A stretch of DNA of 64,000 bases. Source: Pseudomonas sp. GM18. Its GTDB lineage: Bacteria; Pseudomonadota; Gammaproteobacteria; Pseudomonadales; Pseudomonadaceae. The DNA is taken from contig NZ_AKJT01000093.1 in assembly GCF_000282195.1 (NCBI RefSeq), positions 1 through 64,000 of the forward strand, written 5' to 3'. Shown here one piece after another: positions 7,486 through 16,540 of the stretch. Made by a program: the position numbers and the translations under genes. Under the pieces are notes generated by a model that worked only from the letters and a program-made list of their open reading frames with translations, was not told the origin of the DNA and ran no database searches. How positions within the stretch are numbered: the stretch's first letter is position 1; the number at the start of each line of letters is the position of its first letter.

Positions 7486-8280
7486 TTATTCTCGTAGTTG
7501 AAGTGTTGCTACCTTAGTAACTGCTACGGAAAGTTTGTACTCGAACAACTCCACGTCGTTCATGCTTGAGCAAGCTAGTCGCAGATCCTCGGACATACTG
7601 CGGCACACAATGATACCGCGTACCTTTTGGCCTAGCTCCGCGAGATCGCGTCGAACCCAGTTCATATAGCGCAGCAGTTGGCCGATCACGCGGTCGTAGC
7701 CCCGAGAGACCTTCAGCTCAATCACGACGAAGGCACCGTTACGGTCAACGGCGAGAATGTCGATACGTCTGCCTCCACCTGCTTCGTATTCGATGCCTCG
7801 CAGGTCTTCGTCTTCGTACAGTTTCAAGCCCGGCTCAATGCATCCCAGGTTTTCCGCCAAGTAGCGCTGCAGGTCTTTCTCCAGTAGAAATTCGGTAGAG
7901 CCGGGTAGATTGATTTCCTCCGAGCCGTCGCGATCAATATCAATATCTTCTATTTCTTGCTTGGCGATATCGCCCTTTACCATTTCACGAATTGGCGCCG
8001 GATCCTTGCCCGCTTCGTAGCGCCGAAACTCGCCAGGGGCAACCTTGAACAGAATGTCGTCAGTTATATTGGTCGAGGGATGATGTAAGCGACTAGGGTC
8101 GTTCGTGGCAGCCTGAACTAAATGCGCACGGATGCTGCCAGGCTTCAGTTTGGGATAGTTCGTCGCGAACCACTGTATTGCGCGAGCAGCAGTGAATACT
8201 TGGCCCGGTTGGAGGTTCCAGCTCACCAGCATGTCCTTGAGCAGCGCGCGAGTGGGCTTATCGTAAATCGTCTTGGCCAT
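7486..8280 (-). CDS. NucS/DUF91-like PD-(D/E)XK endonuclease
   Basis: 264 residues from ATG 8280 (AAGGAAG upstream; the longer frame to 8322 is less likely). The C-terminal half carries the PD-(D/E)XK signature: an E-rich helix (LLEKDLQRYLAENLGCIE), RRIDILAVD, then FVVIELKVSRG followed by IGQLLRYMNWV, as in NucS/EndoMS and related DUF91 nucleases. The first 120 residues (AIQWFATNYPKLKPGSIRAHL) look like a winged-helix DNA-binding module rather than the NucS beta domain. Position in a tRNA-flanked islet with a membrane protein suggests a defence or mobile-element role; that is inference. Confidence 0.75.
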   Translation of the reverse strand: MAKTIYDKPTRALLKDMLVSWNLQPGQVFTAARAIQWFATNYPKLKPGSIRAHLVQAATNDPSRLHHPSTNITDDILFKVAPGEFRRYEAGKDPAPIREMVKGDIAKQEIEDIDIDRDGSEEINLPGSTEFLLEKDLQRYLAENLGCIEPGLKLYEDEDLRGIEYEAGGGRRIDILAVDRNGAFVVIELKVSRGYDRVIGQLLRYMNWVRRDLAELGQKVRGIIVCRSMSEDLRLACSSMNDVELFEYKLSVAVTKVATLQLRE

Positions 8281-8464
8281 GAGGGCTTCCTTGCGGCGTT
8301 TCAGTTTGATGGTTTGCGCCACATACTGCCTTTACCGGCGCACTGACATCAACTCAGCTTGCATCGCCACGCCCTGTTAAGCAGAAAAGGAGCTCAACTT
8401 TTCGTTGCTCAACACCGCAAAAAAAGCCACCCGTGCTTCCATGTTATTCTCATATCGCCCTTTT

Positions 8465-8552
8465 CAGACGCCAAAAACCACAAACCCCCGACTTTCTCTA
8501 GGAAAATCAGGGGTTTGTGTTTGCAGAATGTGGCGGTGAAGGAGAGATTCGA
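8465..8552. repeat. Intact copy of the tRNA-Ser 3' direct repeat
   Basis: Proximal partner of the repeat at 6400-6485. It comprises the terminator downstream of tRNA-Ser plus the last 20 or so bases of the gene. This copy keeps the functional tRNA end. Confidence 0.7.
8473..8520 (-). terminator. Terminator of tRNA-Ser
   Basis: On the minus strand, ACAAACCCC and GGGGTTTGT pair across an A/T-rich loop, followed by TTTTT, directly after the tRNA 3' end. Confidence 0.7.
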
Positions 8553-8620
8553 ACTCTCGATACAGTTTCCTGTATACACACTTTCCAGGCGTGCTCCTTA
8601 AGCCACTCGGACACTTCACC
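8531..8620 (-). tRNA. tRNA-Ser (anticodon GGA)
   Basis: 90 nt. The minus strand begins GGTGAAGTGTCCGAGTGGCT, contains the anticodon loop CTGGAAA, a long variable arm (TATACAGGAAACTGTAT), the T arm GAGAGTTCGAATCTCTC and an acceptor end CTTCACCGCCA with encoded CCA. This is the typical class II serine tRNA reading UCC/UCU. Its 3' end is repeated at 6462-6485, marking it as an integration target. Confidence 0.97.
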
Positions 8621-8928
8621 GTATCTCGTCAAACGCATTCAGTCTGTCGAGGCGCGCTAATGTAGTCGAAAGCATTTCTGATGGCAAACATTTTTTTCAG
8701 AATTTTCATGCGGTTAACGCGATTGGCCCTTTCTGGACGTTCAAGGGCATGGCAAACCTGCCAATCTCCGGCTTCGCCTCCCCTTCTATATAGAGGCCAA
8801 TGCACGGTGGGCGGGGCGGGCTGTGCCTGGCGGGCGGGAAAAGGGTGACTGGCGGGTCAGTCACGGCGCTTTACCTGGCGTACAGCGGTGGGTAACGTCT
8901 GCCCTACTTTATTAGAAGGATTGGCGTC
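8621..8928. other. Intergenic region between tRNA-Ser and the crotonase gene
   Basis: No gene seen. It must hold the tRNA promoter (near 8640-8680, AT-rich on the minus strand) and the promoter of the crotonase gene. A small palindrome (GTGACTGGCGGGTCAGTCAC) lies near 8847-8866 and could be an operator; untested. Confidence 0.4.
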
Positions 8929-9618
8929 ATGAGTGAGTTGATTTCCTACCATCTCGAAGACGGTATCGCGACCCTGACCTTGAGCAATGGCAAGGTCAAT
9001 GCCATCTCTCCGGACGTGATTGTGGCGTTTAACGCTGCGCTGGATCGGGCGGTAGCGGATCGGGCGGTGGTGATCATTACCGGGCAGCCCGGGATTTTGT
9101 CGGGTGGTTATGACTTGAAGGTGATGACGGCCGGCCCTAATGAGGCCATGGCGCTGGTGGCTGCGGGTTCGACCCTGGCTCGTCGCCTGTTGTCGCATCC
9201 GTTCCCGGTGGTCGTGGCGTGTCCTGGGCATGCGGTGGCCAAGGGTGCGTTTCTTCTGTTGTCGGCTGACTACCGCATCGGTGTCGATGGCCCGTTCAGC
9301 ATTGGCTTGAATGAAGTGCAGATCGGCATGACCATGCACCACGCCGGTATCGAGTTGGCCCGTGATCGTCTGCGCAAATCGGCGTTTCATCGCGCGGTGA
9401 TCAATGCCGAGATGTTCAACCCACAAAGCGCCGTGGATGCCGGCTTCCTTGATGTGGTGGTGTCGGCCGAAGAGCTGCAAGGCGCGGCGCTGGCGGCGGC
9501 TCGTCAGTTGAAGAAGCTCAACATGATCGCCCACAAGAACACCAAGCTCAAAGTGCGCAAGGCGCTGCTGGAGACGCTGGACAACGCGATCATCCTGGAT
9601 CAGGAGCATATGGGTTAA
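8929..9618 (+). CDS. Crotonase/enoyl-CoA hydratase family protein
   Basis: 229 residues. Crotonase fold: GIATLTLSNGKVNAISPD at the N-terminus, the first oxyanion-hole region ITGQPGILSGGYDLKVM and the second PGHAVAKGAFLLLSADYRIG. It lacks the usual AGADL and the Glu pair of true enoyl-CoA hydratases (the second site reads NEVQIGMTMHH), so the substrate cannot be named. It starts at ATG 8929 after AGAAGGA and is a single-gene unit closed by a terminator. Confidence 0.85.
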   Translation: MSELISYHLEDGIATLTLSNGKVNAISPDVIVAFNAALDRAVADRAVVIITGQPGILSGGYDLKVMTAGPNEAMALVAAGSTLARRLLSHPFPVVVACPGHAVAKGAFLLLSADYRIGVDGPFSIGLNEVQIGMTMHHAGIELARDRLRKSAFHRAVINAEMFNPQSAVDAGFLDVVVSAEELQGAALAAARQLKKLNMIAHKNTKLKVRKALLETLDNAIILDQEHMG

Positions 9619-9636
9619 GCCCGAATGCGTTGCACC

Positions 9637-9667
9637 AAAAAGCCCGACCGTCGTGTCGGGCTTTTTC
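9637..9667. terminator. Bidirectional intrinsic terminator
   Basis: AAAAAGCCCGAC-CGTCGT-GTCGGGCTTTTT, just after the crotonase gene. Confidence 0.85.
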
Positions 9668-9831
9668 TTGGGTGTCTGGTTTAAAACCTTACAACCGCTC
9701 TAGGCCGCATCTGACCCACAAGTCGGAAACATGCACTCAAACATCGGCTATCTCCCACTTCTATAGCGGCAATTGCCGAAAACAGTGCACATCCGTACAC
9801 TGCGCCACCTTTTGTCCCGGTGGGCCTTTAA

Positions 9832-10554
9832 ATGCTGTTTGTGTTCCGTATGTTATTGATGGGCCTGCACTTTATTCTGGCCGGTGTGCTCGGAGTGATT
9901 CTCGGGCTGTGCCGCCCGTTCAACCCGGACAACAGCCGTTTGTGCGCGCGCCTGTATGCGTGGCCGGCGATGTGCATTTTGCGTTTGCGGGTGAAGGCCG
10001 ATGTCGGGCCGTTGATGGATAAACCCGACAGCTGCGTGATCGTCGCCAACCACCAGTCCAACTACGATCTGTTTGTGTTCGGCAACGTGGTACCCCGACG
10101 CACCGTGTGCATCGGCAAGAAGAGCCTGAAGTGGGTGCCGCTGTTCGGGCAGTTGTTCTGGTTGGCGGGCAATGTGTTGATCGATCGCGGCAATGCGCAC
10201 AAGGCACGTCAGTCGATGCTGACCACCACTCACACCCTGCAAAATGAAGATACCTCGATCTGGGTCTTCCCCGAGGGCACCCGCAACCTCGGTGAAGAGC
10301 TGCTGCCGTTCAAGAAAGGTGCATTCCAGATGGCGATTGCCGCCGGCGTACCAATCGTGCCGGTGTGTGTCAGCAGTTACGTCAAACACATGCGATTGAA
10401 CCGCTGGCGCAGTGGGAAGATTCTGATCCGTTCGTTGCCGGCAATTCCTACGGCTGGACTGAGCCTGGATGACATGCCGATGCTGATCGCCCAATGCCGC
10501 GAACAGATGCGTGAGTGCATCGACTCAATGGATCGGCAGCTGCAAGCCGCCTGA
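9832..10554 (+). CDS. plsC: 1-acyl-sn-glycerol-3-phosphate acyltransferase
   Basis: 240 residues, typical PlsC length. It transfers an acyl chain to lysophosphatidate to make phosphatidate at the inner membrane. The N-terminal hydrophobic segment (MLLMGLHFILAGVLGVILG) anchors it. The acyltransferase motifs are NHQSNYD (residues 73-79, HX4D) and FPEGTRN (146-152), followed by PIVPVCVSSY. ATG 9832 is the first start in frame. It is a stand-alone unit with its own terminator. Confidence 0.9.
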   Translation: MLFVFRMLLMGLHFILAGVLGVILGLCRPFNPDNSRLCARLYAWPAMCILRLRVKADVGPLMDKPDSCVIVANHQSNYDLFVFGNVVPRRTVCIGKKSLKWVPLFGQLFWLAGNVLIDRGNAHKARQSMLTTTHTLQNEDTSIWVFPEGTRNLGEELLPFKKGAFQMAIAAGVPIVPVCVSSYVKHMRLNRWRSGKILIRSLPAIPTAGLSLDDMPMLIAQCREQMRECIDSMDRQLQAA

Positions 10555-10557
10555 ATG

Positions 10558-10580
10558 AAACCCGCCCTGTGCGGGTTTTC
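10558..10580 (+). terminator. Intrinsic terminator of plsC
   Basis: AAACCCGC-CCTGT-GCGGGTTTTC directly after the stop codon. Confidence 0.85.
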
Positions 10581-10703
10581 TTTTGCCTGCGAACTCTACA
10601 GATTTTGCTGACTCTCAAGCAGTAGACAAGGTTAAGCTGAATCCTGCCTGGCACCGCCAGTCTTTACTATTAGAAAGCGGCCAATAAGAAGTGAATCACC
10701 ATC

Positions 10704-11675
10704 ATGGGTAGAGTCGTTGCTGCTGCGGTTTACAGCGCTGGTAAGAAAGTCACCAACATCACCCTTGACGAAGGCGCGGCCTGGGCTGCCAAGCCTGGCC
10801 ACTTTGTGTGGATCGGCCTTGAAGAGCCGAGCGCTCAGGAGTTGTTCAATCTGCAACGCCAGTTCAACCTGCACGAACTGGCCATCGAAGACGCCCTGGA
10901 AAAACACAGTCGACCGAAGCTGGAAACGTTCGGCGATGCACTGTTTATCGTTACGTATTCGCCGATCCGCCATGAAGGCAAATTGCAGTTCATCGAGACG
11001 CATATCTTCGCCGGCAAGGGCTACATCATTACTGCACGTAATGGTCATTCGGCGTCCTACGCCCACGTCCGACAGCGTTGTGAGGCGCGCCCGCTGTTGC
11101 TGGAGCATGGGGAAGATTTCGTACTCTATGCCATCCTTGATTTCGTGATTGAAAACTACCAGCCGATGGGCGAAGCGATTCATGCCGAGATCGATGAGCT
11201 GGAGACCAATGTCCTCTGCGGTTCCCTGAACGAGCGCGATATCCAGAAACTCCACGGCCTGCGTCGCGATGTATTGCGCTTGCGCCGGTTTGCGGCGCCG
11301 ATGGTGGAGATCGGTGAGGAACTGCAAAATTTGAGCTTTCCGTTCATCGACAAGAACATGCGCCCGTACTTCCGCGATGTGCAAATTCATGTCACGCGGC
11401 AGATGGAAGACCTCACGACCCTGGCGGACATTGCCAGCCAGACCATCGAGGTCGGGGTGTTGCTGGAGGCTTCGCGCCAGAGCGTGGTGCAGCGCAAGTT
11501 TGCGGCGTGGGCGGCGATTCTGGCGTTCCCGACGGCGGTGGCCGGGATCTACGGGATGAACTTCGAGGACATGCCAGAGTTGACTTGGCATTATGGGTAT
11601 TTCGGGGTGTTGGGATTTATCACCGTTGGGTGCGTCGGTTTGTGGGCGAGCTTCAAGCGGTCGGGGTGGTTGTGA
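10704..11675 (+). CDS. corA: CorA-family divalent cation transporter
   Basis: 323 residues. The large soluble N-terminal domain is followed by two C-terminal membrane segments, the first ending with the invariant YGMN motif (G284-M285-N286). The family forms a pentameric channel for Mg2+ and sometimes Co2+/Ni2+. The loop after GMN (FEDMPEL) is acidic as in Mg2+ CorA proteins. ATG 10704 starts the conserved N-terminus. No cation-responsive leader was seen in the short upstream gap. Confidence 0.9.
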   Translation: MGRVVAAAVYSAGKKVTNITLDEGAAWAAKPGHFVWIGLEEPSAQELFNLQRQFNLHELAIEDALEKHSRPKLETFGDALFIVTYSPIRHEGKLQFIETHIFAGKGYIITARNGHSASYAHVRQRCEARPLLLEHGEDFVLYAILDFVIENYQPMGEAIHAEIDELETNVLCGSLNERDIQKLHGLRRDVLRLRRFAAPMVEIGEELQNLSFPFIDKNMRPYFRDVQIHVTRQMEDLTTLADIASQTIEVGVLLEASRQSVVQRKFAAWAAILAFPTAVAGIYGMNFEDMPELTWHYGYFGVLGFITVGCVGLWASFKRSGWL

Positions 11676-11682
11676 GTATGGT

Positions 11683-11734
11683 GTGACGCGGAGCGTCACG
11701 GGATGCATTCCCACGCAGAGCGTGGGAACGATCA
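11683..11734. repeat. Dispersed palindromic repeat, family 1
   Basis: Two consecutive palindromes, GTGACGC-GGA-GCGTCAC and TTCCCACGC-AGA-GCGTGGGAA, followed by CGATCA. The same units recur at 17367-17479 and 52754-52861. This is a REP-like element, here downstream of corA and convergent with the amidotransferase gene. Confidence 0.85.
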
Positions 11735-11749
11735 TTACGATCAATCCGA

Positions 11750-12463
11750 CTAAGGCTTGTGCGCCACAAACCGCATCATCCACTCCGCAACGGTCGTGCC
11801 ATGGTGTGGATGTTCTAGGCTTGCCACGCCCTTCTGATAAACCTGCTCGCCCAAATGCTCCTGACGGATATCCAGCAACGCCTTTGAGTAATCGTGAATG
11901 AACTCCGGATGTCCCTGGAAGCACAGCACCTGATCGTTGATGTGGTACGCGGCGAACGGACAGAAATCGCTAGAAGCAATCACCGTAGCGTTTTCCGGTA
12001 GCGCGGTGACCTGATCCTGGTGACTGATCAGCAACGTCAGTTCTTCCCTCACCGGGCTCATCCACGGCGCCTTGGCCGCGAGTTTGTATTTGTGGGTGCC
12101 GACGCCCCAGCCCTGGGTCGCCCGCTCGCTCTTGCCGCCCAACAGCAGCGCCAACAGTTGATGACCGAAGCACACGCCCAACAGTTTGTCGCCACGTTCG
12201 TAGCGCTTGAGCAGGTACGTCTTGAGGGTTTGAATCCACGGGTCGGTGCCGAAGGAGTCTGCCTTGCTCCCGGTGACCAGATACGCATCGAAGGTCAGGT
12301 CATCGCTGGGATAATTGCCCTGCATCACGTTGTACACGGTGAATTCGGCCGCGATGGGTTGCTGCGAAAACAGACGCTGGAACATCTGCCCGTAACCCTG
12401 ATATTGATCGACCAGTTCCGGACGCAGGATGTCGGTTTCCAGAATGCAGATGCGTAACGACAT
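11750..12463 (-). CDS. Class I glutamine amidotransferase-like protein
   Basis: 237 residues starting MSLRICILETD. The GATase-1 nucleophile motif GVCFGHQLLA has Cys98; the His/Glu part is CFQGHPEFIHDY. There is no partner synthase domain, so it resembles the stand-alone GMP-synthase-like amidotransferases whose substrate is often unknown. ATG 12463 is favoured because upstream residues lack family character, although its ribosome site (CAGGT) is weak. It lies 108 bases downstream of the FadJ-like gene on the same strand. Confidence 0.85.
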   Translation of the reverse strand: MSLRICILETDILRPELVDQYQGYGQMFQRLFSQQPIAAEFTVYNVMQGNYPSDDLTFDAYLVTGSKADSFGTDPWIQTLKTYLLKRYERGDKLLGVCFGHQLLALLLGGKSERATQGWGVGTHKYKLAAKAPWMSPVREELTLLISHQDQVTALPENATVIASSDFCPFAAYHINDQVLCFQGHPEFIHDYSKALLDIRQEHLGEQVYQKGVASLEHPHHGTTVAEWMMRFVAHKP

Positions 12464-12571
12464 AAAAAATACCTGACACATGGTGGGAATAATGCACACC
12501 CCAGAGCCTGCCTTGAAACACGGTGGCAAGGCAAGCCCCGGAAGGCGTCATCGGTCCCTTAGAACGTCCCC

Positions 12572-14716
12572 TTAGAACAGCGCGTCCTTGGCGGCTTTCT
12601 CCAGCAGCAGCGCAGGTGGCGTGAAGCGTTCGCCATATTGCTCGGCCAGGTACTGGGCACGGGCGACGAAGTCTTTCACGCCGTACTGATTGATGAATTG
12701 CAGCGCACCGCCGGTCCAGGCTGCGAAGCCGATGCCGAAGATCGAGCCGACGTTGGCATCCGCCGTCGAGGTCAGCACGCCCTCCTCCACACAACGCACG
12801 GTTTCGATGGCCTGGATGAACAGCAGCCGATCGCGCACGTCTTTCGGCGAAATCTGCCCGTCGGCCTTCTCGAAGCGGGTTTTCAGCTCCGGCCACAAAT
12901 GTTTCTGCCCGGCGGCCGGGTAATCGTAGAAACCACCTCCAGCGGCCTTGCCCGGACGCTTGAATTCCTGGAGCAGCAAGTCAATCACGGCGAACGCCGG
13001 GTGCTCAATCAGCGGTTTCCCTTCCGCTTGCAGGTCTTTGGCAGTTTGCTGGCGGATATGGCTCATGAGGCTGAGGGAAACTTCGTCGGAGATCGCCAGA
13101 GGCCCGACGGGCATGCCGGCCTTGCGCGCTTCGGTCTCGATGATCGGCGCGCTCACACCCTCGCCGAGCATGGCGATGCCTTCGTTGGTGAAGGTGCCGA
13201 ACACCCGCGAGGTAAAGAAGCCGCGACTGTCGTTGACCACAATCGGGGTTTTCTTGATTTGCAGGACGAAATCGAAACCACGAGCCAGGGTTTCGTCGCT
13301 GGTATGGACGCCTTTGATGATTTCCACCAACGGCATTTTTTCCACAGGGCTGAAGAAATGCAGGCCGATGAATTTGCTCTGGTCCGGCACGGCGGTGGCC
13401 AGGCCGCTGATCGGCAAGGTCGAGGTGTTGGAGGCGATCACCGCGTCGGGGCCGACAACGGTTTGCGCTGCCGATGAGACCCTGGCTTTAAGCTCGCGAT
13501 CTTCAAACACCGCTTCAATGATCAAATCGCAACCGGCCAGGTCCGCATCGTTTTCGGTGGTATGGATCCGCGTTAGAATCGTCTCGCGCTGCTCCCGACT
13601 CAATTGGCCGCGCGCAACTTTTTTGTCCAGCAACGCCGCCGAGTGGGCCTTGCCCTTCTCTGCCGCGGCGAGGTTGATGTCTTTGAGCACCACGTCGATG
13701 CCGGCCGAGGCGCTGACAAACGCGATGCCCGCGCCCATCATTCCGGCGCCGAGCACACCGACTTTCTTCGTCACGTAAGGCGCTATGCCCTGAGGTCGCG
13801 AACCGCCAGCATTGATCTCATTGAGCTGGAACCAAAAGGTGCCGATGAGGTTTTTCGACACCTGGCCCGTGGTCAGTTCGGTGAAGTAGCGGGTTTCGAT
13901 CAGGTGCGCCGTATCGAAATCCACCTGGGCGCCTTCCACTGCGGCGCAGAGTATTTTCTCCGGCGCGGGCAGGCAGCCCTGGGTTTTACTACGCAGGATC
14001 GACGGCGTGATGGCCAGCATCTGCATGACTTTCGGATCCGACGGCGTGCCGCCAGGGATCTGATAACCCTTCACGTCCCAGCGTTGCACAGCAACCGGGT
14101 GCGCGACAATCCACGCCCGCGCCTTGGCCATCAGCTCATCGTGATCGACGGCCAACTCATCGATCAACCGTGCTTGCAGCGCCTGTTGCGGGCGGATTTT
14201 CTTGCCTTCCAGCAGATACGGCAGGGCTTTTTCGATGCCCAGCATGCGCACCATTCGCACCACCCCGCCACCGCCCGGCAACAGGCCGAGGGTGACTTCC
14301 GGCAGGCCAAGCAGCACCGATGGGTTGTCCAGTGCCACACGGTGATGGCATGCCAGGCAGATTTCCCAGCCGCCGCCGAGCGCCGCGCCGTTAATGGCGG
14401 CAACCACCGGTTTACCGAGGGTTTCCAGGGTACGCAGTTGGCCCTTGAGGGTCAGCACCATGTCATAAAAGGCCTTGGCTTCGGGCTTGCCAACCTTGAT
14501 CAGTTCATTAAGGTCGCCGCCGGCGAAGAAGGTTTTCTTGGCCGAGGTGATGATCACGCCGGCAATCGTGTCCTTGTCGGCGACCAGGCGCTCGACGCAG
14601 GTGGCCATGGCGTCGCGGTAGACCGCGTTCATGGTATTGGCACTCTGGCCCGGCATGTCGATGGTCAGGACGACGATCCGGTCTTGGCCCTTTTCGTAAC
14701 GAATGGCTTGGGTCAT
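12572..14716 (-). CDS. Bifunctional enoyl-CoA hydratase/3-hydroxyacyl-CoA dehydrogenase
   Basis: 714 residues starting MTQAIRYEKGQ. The N-terminal crotonase domain (AGGDLNELIK, then AINGAALGGGWEICLACHHR) precedes a Rossmann 3-hydroxyacyl-CoA dehydrogenase domain (VGVLGAGMMGAGIAFVSA) and the C-terminal HCDH helical domains. It is the FadB/FadJ-type alpha subunit of fatty-acid beta-oxidation; length and sequence are nearer FadJ-like proteins than the FadB of the main fadBA operon, so I give no symbol. It lies 38 bases downstream of the thiolase gene, with which it is surely cotranscribed. Confidence 0.9.
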   Translation of the reverse strand: MTQAIRYEKGQDRIVVLTIDMPGQSANTMNAVYRDAMATCVERLVADKDTIAGVIITSAKKTFFAGGDLNELIKVGKPEAKAFYDMVLTLKGQLRTLETLGKPVVAAINGAALGGGWEICLACHHRVALDNPSVLLGLPEVTLGLLPGGGGVVRMVRMLGIEKALPYLLEGKKIRPQQALQARLIDELAVDHDELMAKARAWIVAHPVAVQRWDVKGYQIPGGTPSDPKVMQMLAITPSILRSKTQGCLPAPEKILCAAVEGAQVDFDTAHLIETRYFTELTTGQVSKNLIGTFWFQLNEINAGGSRPQGIAPYVTKKVGVLGAGMMGAGIAFVSASAGIDVVLKDINLAAAEKGKAHSAALLDKKVARGQLSREQRETILTRIHTTENDADLAGCDLIIEAVFEDRELKARVSSAAQTVVGPDAVIASNTSTLPISGLATAVPDQSKFIGLHFFSPVEKMPLVEIIKGVHTSDETLARGFDFVLQIKKTPIVVNDSRGFFTSRVFGTFTNEGIAMLGEGVSAPIIETEARKAGMPVGPLAISDEVSLSLMSHIRQQTAKDLQAEGKPLIEHPAFAVIDLLLQEFKRPGKAAGGGFYDYPAAGQKHLWPELKTRFEKADGQISPKDVRDRLLFIQAIETVRCVEEGVLTSTADANVGSIFGIGFAAWTGGALQFINQYGVKDFVARAQYLAEQYGERFTPPALLLEKAAKDALF

Positions 14717-14754
14717 GGCAATTTTCCTTGAGTCGGATTTTCTTAAAGGCAGGC

Positions 14755-15960
14755 TCAGAGGCGTTCGATGATGGTGGCAATGCCCATGCCGCCGCCGACA
14801 CACAATGTCGCCAGGCCATAGCGCAGGCGCCGGGCTTCCAGCTCATCGAGCAGCGTGCCGAGAATCGCGCAACCGGTAGCGCCGAGCGGGTGGCCCATGG
14901 CGATGGAGCCGCCGTTGACGTTGACCTTGTCCGGGTCGATGGCCATGTCCTTGATGAACTTGAGCACGACCGAGGCGAACGCTTCGTTGACTTCGAACAG
15001 ATCGATGTCTTCGACCCGCAGCCCGGCCTTGGCCAGCGCCTTGCGGGTCGCCGGCGCGGGGCCGGTGAGCATGATGGTCGGGTCGGTGCTGGTGACCGCC
15101 GTGGCGACGATTCGCGCCCGTGGTTGCAAGCCCAGCGCGCGGCCCTTGGCTTCGGAGCCGATCAGCATCAGCGCCGCGCCATCGACGATCCCGGAACTGT
15201 TGCCCGGCGTGTGAACATGGTTGATCCGCTCCACCTGGCTGTACACCCGCAATGCCGTGGCGTCGAAGCCCATTTGCCCGATCATTTCGAAGCTCGGCTT
15301 AAGCTTGCCCAGGCCTTCCAGGGTCGATTCGGCGCGAATGAACTCATCGTGATCGAGCAGGATGATGCCGTTCTGGTCCTGCACCGGCACCAGCGATTTG
15401 TTGAACGAACCGTTCGCCCGCGCCCGCGCCGCTTTCTGCTGCGAGTGCAACGCGAAGGCATCGACGTCTTGACGGCTGAAGCCCTCAATCGTGGCGATCA
15501 GGTCGGCGCCCACGCCCTGGGGCGTGAAATGGTTGTGCAAGTTGGTTGCCGGGTCCAGCGCCCAGGCCCCGCCATCGCTGCCCATGGGAACGCGGGACAT
15601 CGACTCGACGCCACCGACCACCACCAGATCCTCGAAGCCGGAACGCACTTTCATCGCGCCCAGGTTCACCGCTTCCAGCCCCGAAGCGCAGAAGCGATTG
15701 AGCTGCATGCCGGCCACGCTGACGTCCCAATCGGCCACCTGTGTGGCGGTCTTGGCAATATCGGAGCCCTGATCGCCGATGGGCGTGACGCAGCCGAGCA
15801 CCACGTCATCGACCTGACTGGTGTCCAGGGAGGTGCGCTGCTGTAACGCCGTCAGCAGGCCAGCCACCAGGTTCACCGGTTTGACGCTGTGCAAGGCGCC
15901 GTTGGCCTTGCCTTTGCCACGGGGCGTGCGCAATGCGTCGAATATCAAAGCTTGGGTCAT
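14755..15960 (-). CDS. Acetyl-CoA C-acyltransferase (thiolase)
   Basis: 401 residues. Thiolase signatures: active-site Cys91 in NRFCASGLEAVN, EVNEAFA, GGSIAMGHPLGATG and the second catalytic Cys in LCVGGGMG. It catalyses the last beta-oxidation step (thiolytic cleavage) or the reverse condensation. As first gene of the thiolase/FadJ-like operon it supplies the beta subunit activity. Start ATG 15960. Confidence 0.92.
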   Translation of the reverse strand: MTQALIFDALRTPRGKGKANGALHSVKPVNLVAGLLTALQQRTSLDTSQVDDVVLGCVTPIGDQGSDIAKTATQVADWDVSVAGMQLNRFCASGLEAVNLGAMKVRSGFEDLVVVGGVESMSRVPMGSDGGAWALDPATNLHNHFTPQGVGADLIATIEGFSRQDVDAFALHSQQKAARARANGSFNKSLVPVQDQNGIILLDHDEFIRAESTLEGLGKLKPSFEMIGQMGFDATALRVYSQVERINHVHTPGNSSGIVDGAALMLIGSEAKGRALGLQPRARIVATAVTSTDPTIMLTGPAPATRKALAKAGLRVEDIDLFEVNEAFASVVLKFIKDMAIDPDKVNVNGGSIAMGHPLGATGCAILGTLLDELEARRLRYGLATLCVGGGMGIATIIERL

Positions 15961-16347
15961 GACATCCTCGAACCTGATGGTGATCTTTATGCCCTCACCT
16001 TATGCCGAGCAGCCGCGGATTCAATGACCACAGCGCTCATTGGCGTTGACGGTCACGCTCAGACGAACGGTAGTCAGCTATCGGATTAATCGATTCGTGT
16101 CACCAAGCTGTCTAGCCAACGGGCGCCCAAGAAGCTGGCCATAGGCCTCATGCCTTTTTAACAGCGATGGATGCTTAACACATACGAAATGGATCTAAGC
16201 CAAGCGTGACGTGGGCCCTAATGTAAACCTGTACGAAGTTGTCGTCGGGTTTTGCCGAGGCTCTCGTCCTACAGGAAGTGCAGCGCTCTGCCGTCATGGA
16301 GATATGCAGGCAGGCAACCAGGAAATAACAAAAAAGGCGGTCAAGCC
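15961..16347. other. Intergenic region upstream of the thiolase operon
   Basis: About 390 bases with no convincing gene. It should hold the thiolase promoter on the minus strand and a promoter for the micro-ORF at 16348 on the plus strand. No clear FadR-type or PsrA-type operator was recognised by eye. Confidence 0.4.
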
Positions 16348-16443
16348 ATGTTCAAACATTCGAAAGTACGTCAAGCCGGGCTCATTCTATTTGCTACTAC
16401 GCTGTTGTTGATTTTGCCGAACCTGACCAAGGTGCTTGGCTGA
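16348..16443 (+). CDS. 31-residue membrane micropeptide
   Basis: ATG 16348 is preceded by AAGGCGG at a suitable distance. The peptide starts MFKHSKVRQAG, and a single hydrophobic stretch (LILFATTLLLILPNL) follows the basic N-terminus. A positively charged N-terminus and short membrane helix are typical of small inner-membrane proteins. Stop TGA at 16441. No known family; it may be a stand-alone gene or a leader of the cytochrome gene 97 bases downstream. Confidence 0.5.
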   Translation: MFKHSKVRQAGLILFATTLLLILPNLTKVLG

Positions 16444-16540
16444 TCGAGCAGCGGGGGTTTTCATTTCGCCTGATAAAAATGTGACTGGCTCGCTATCCGG
16501 GCCGGCGTGGCTGTGCCAACCTTTGCGGCACTTCCACGAC

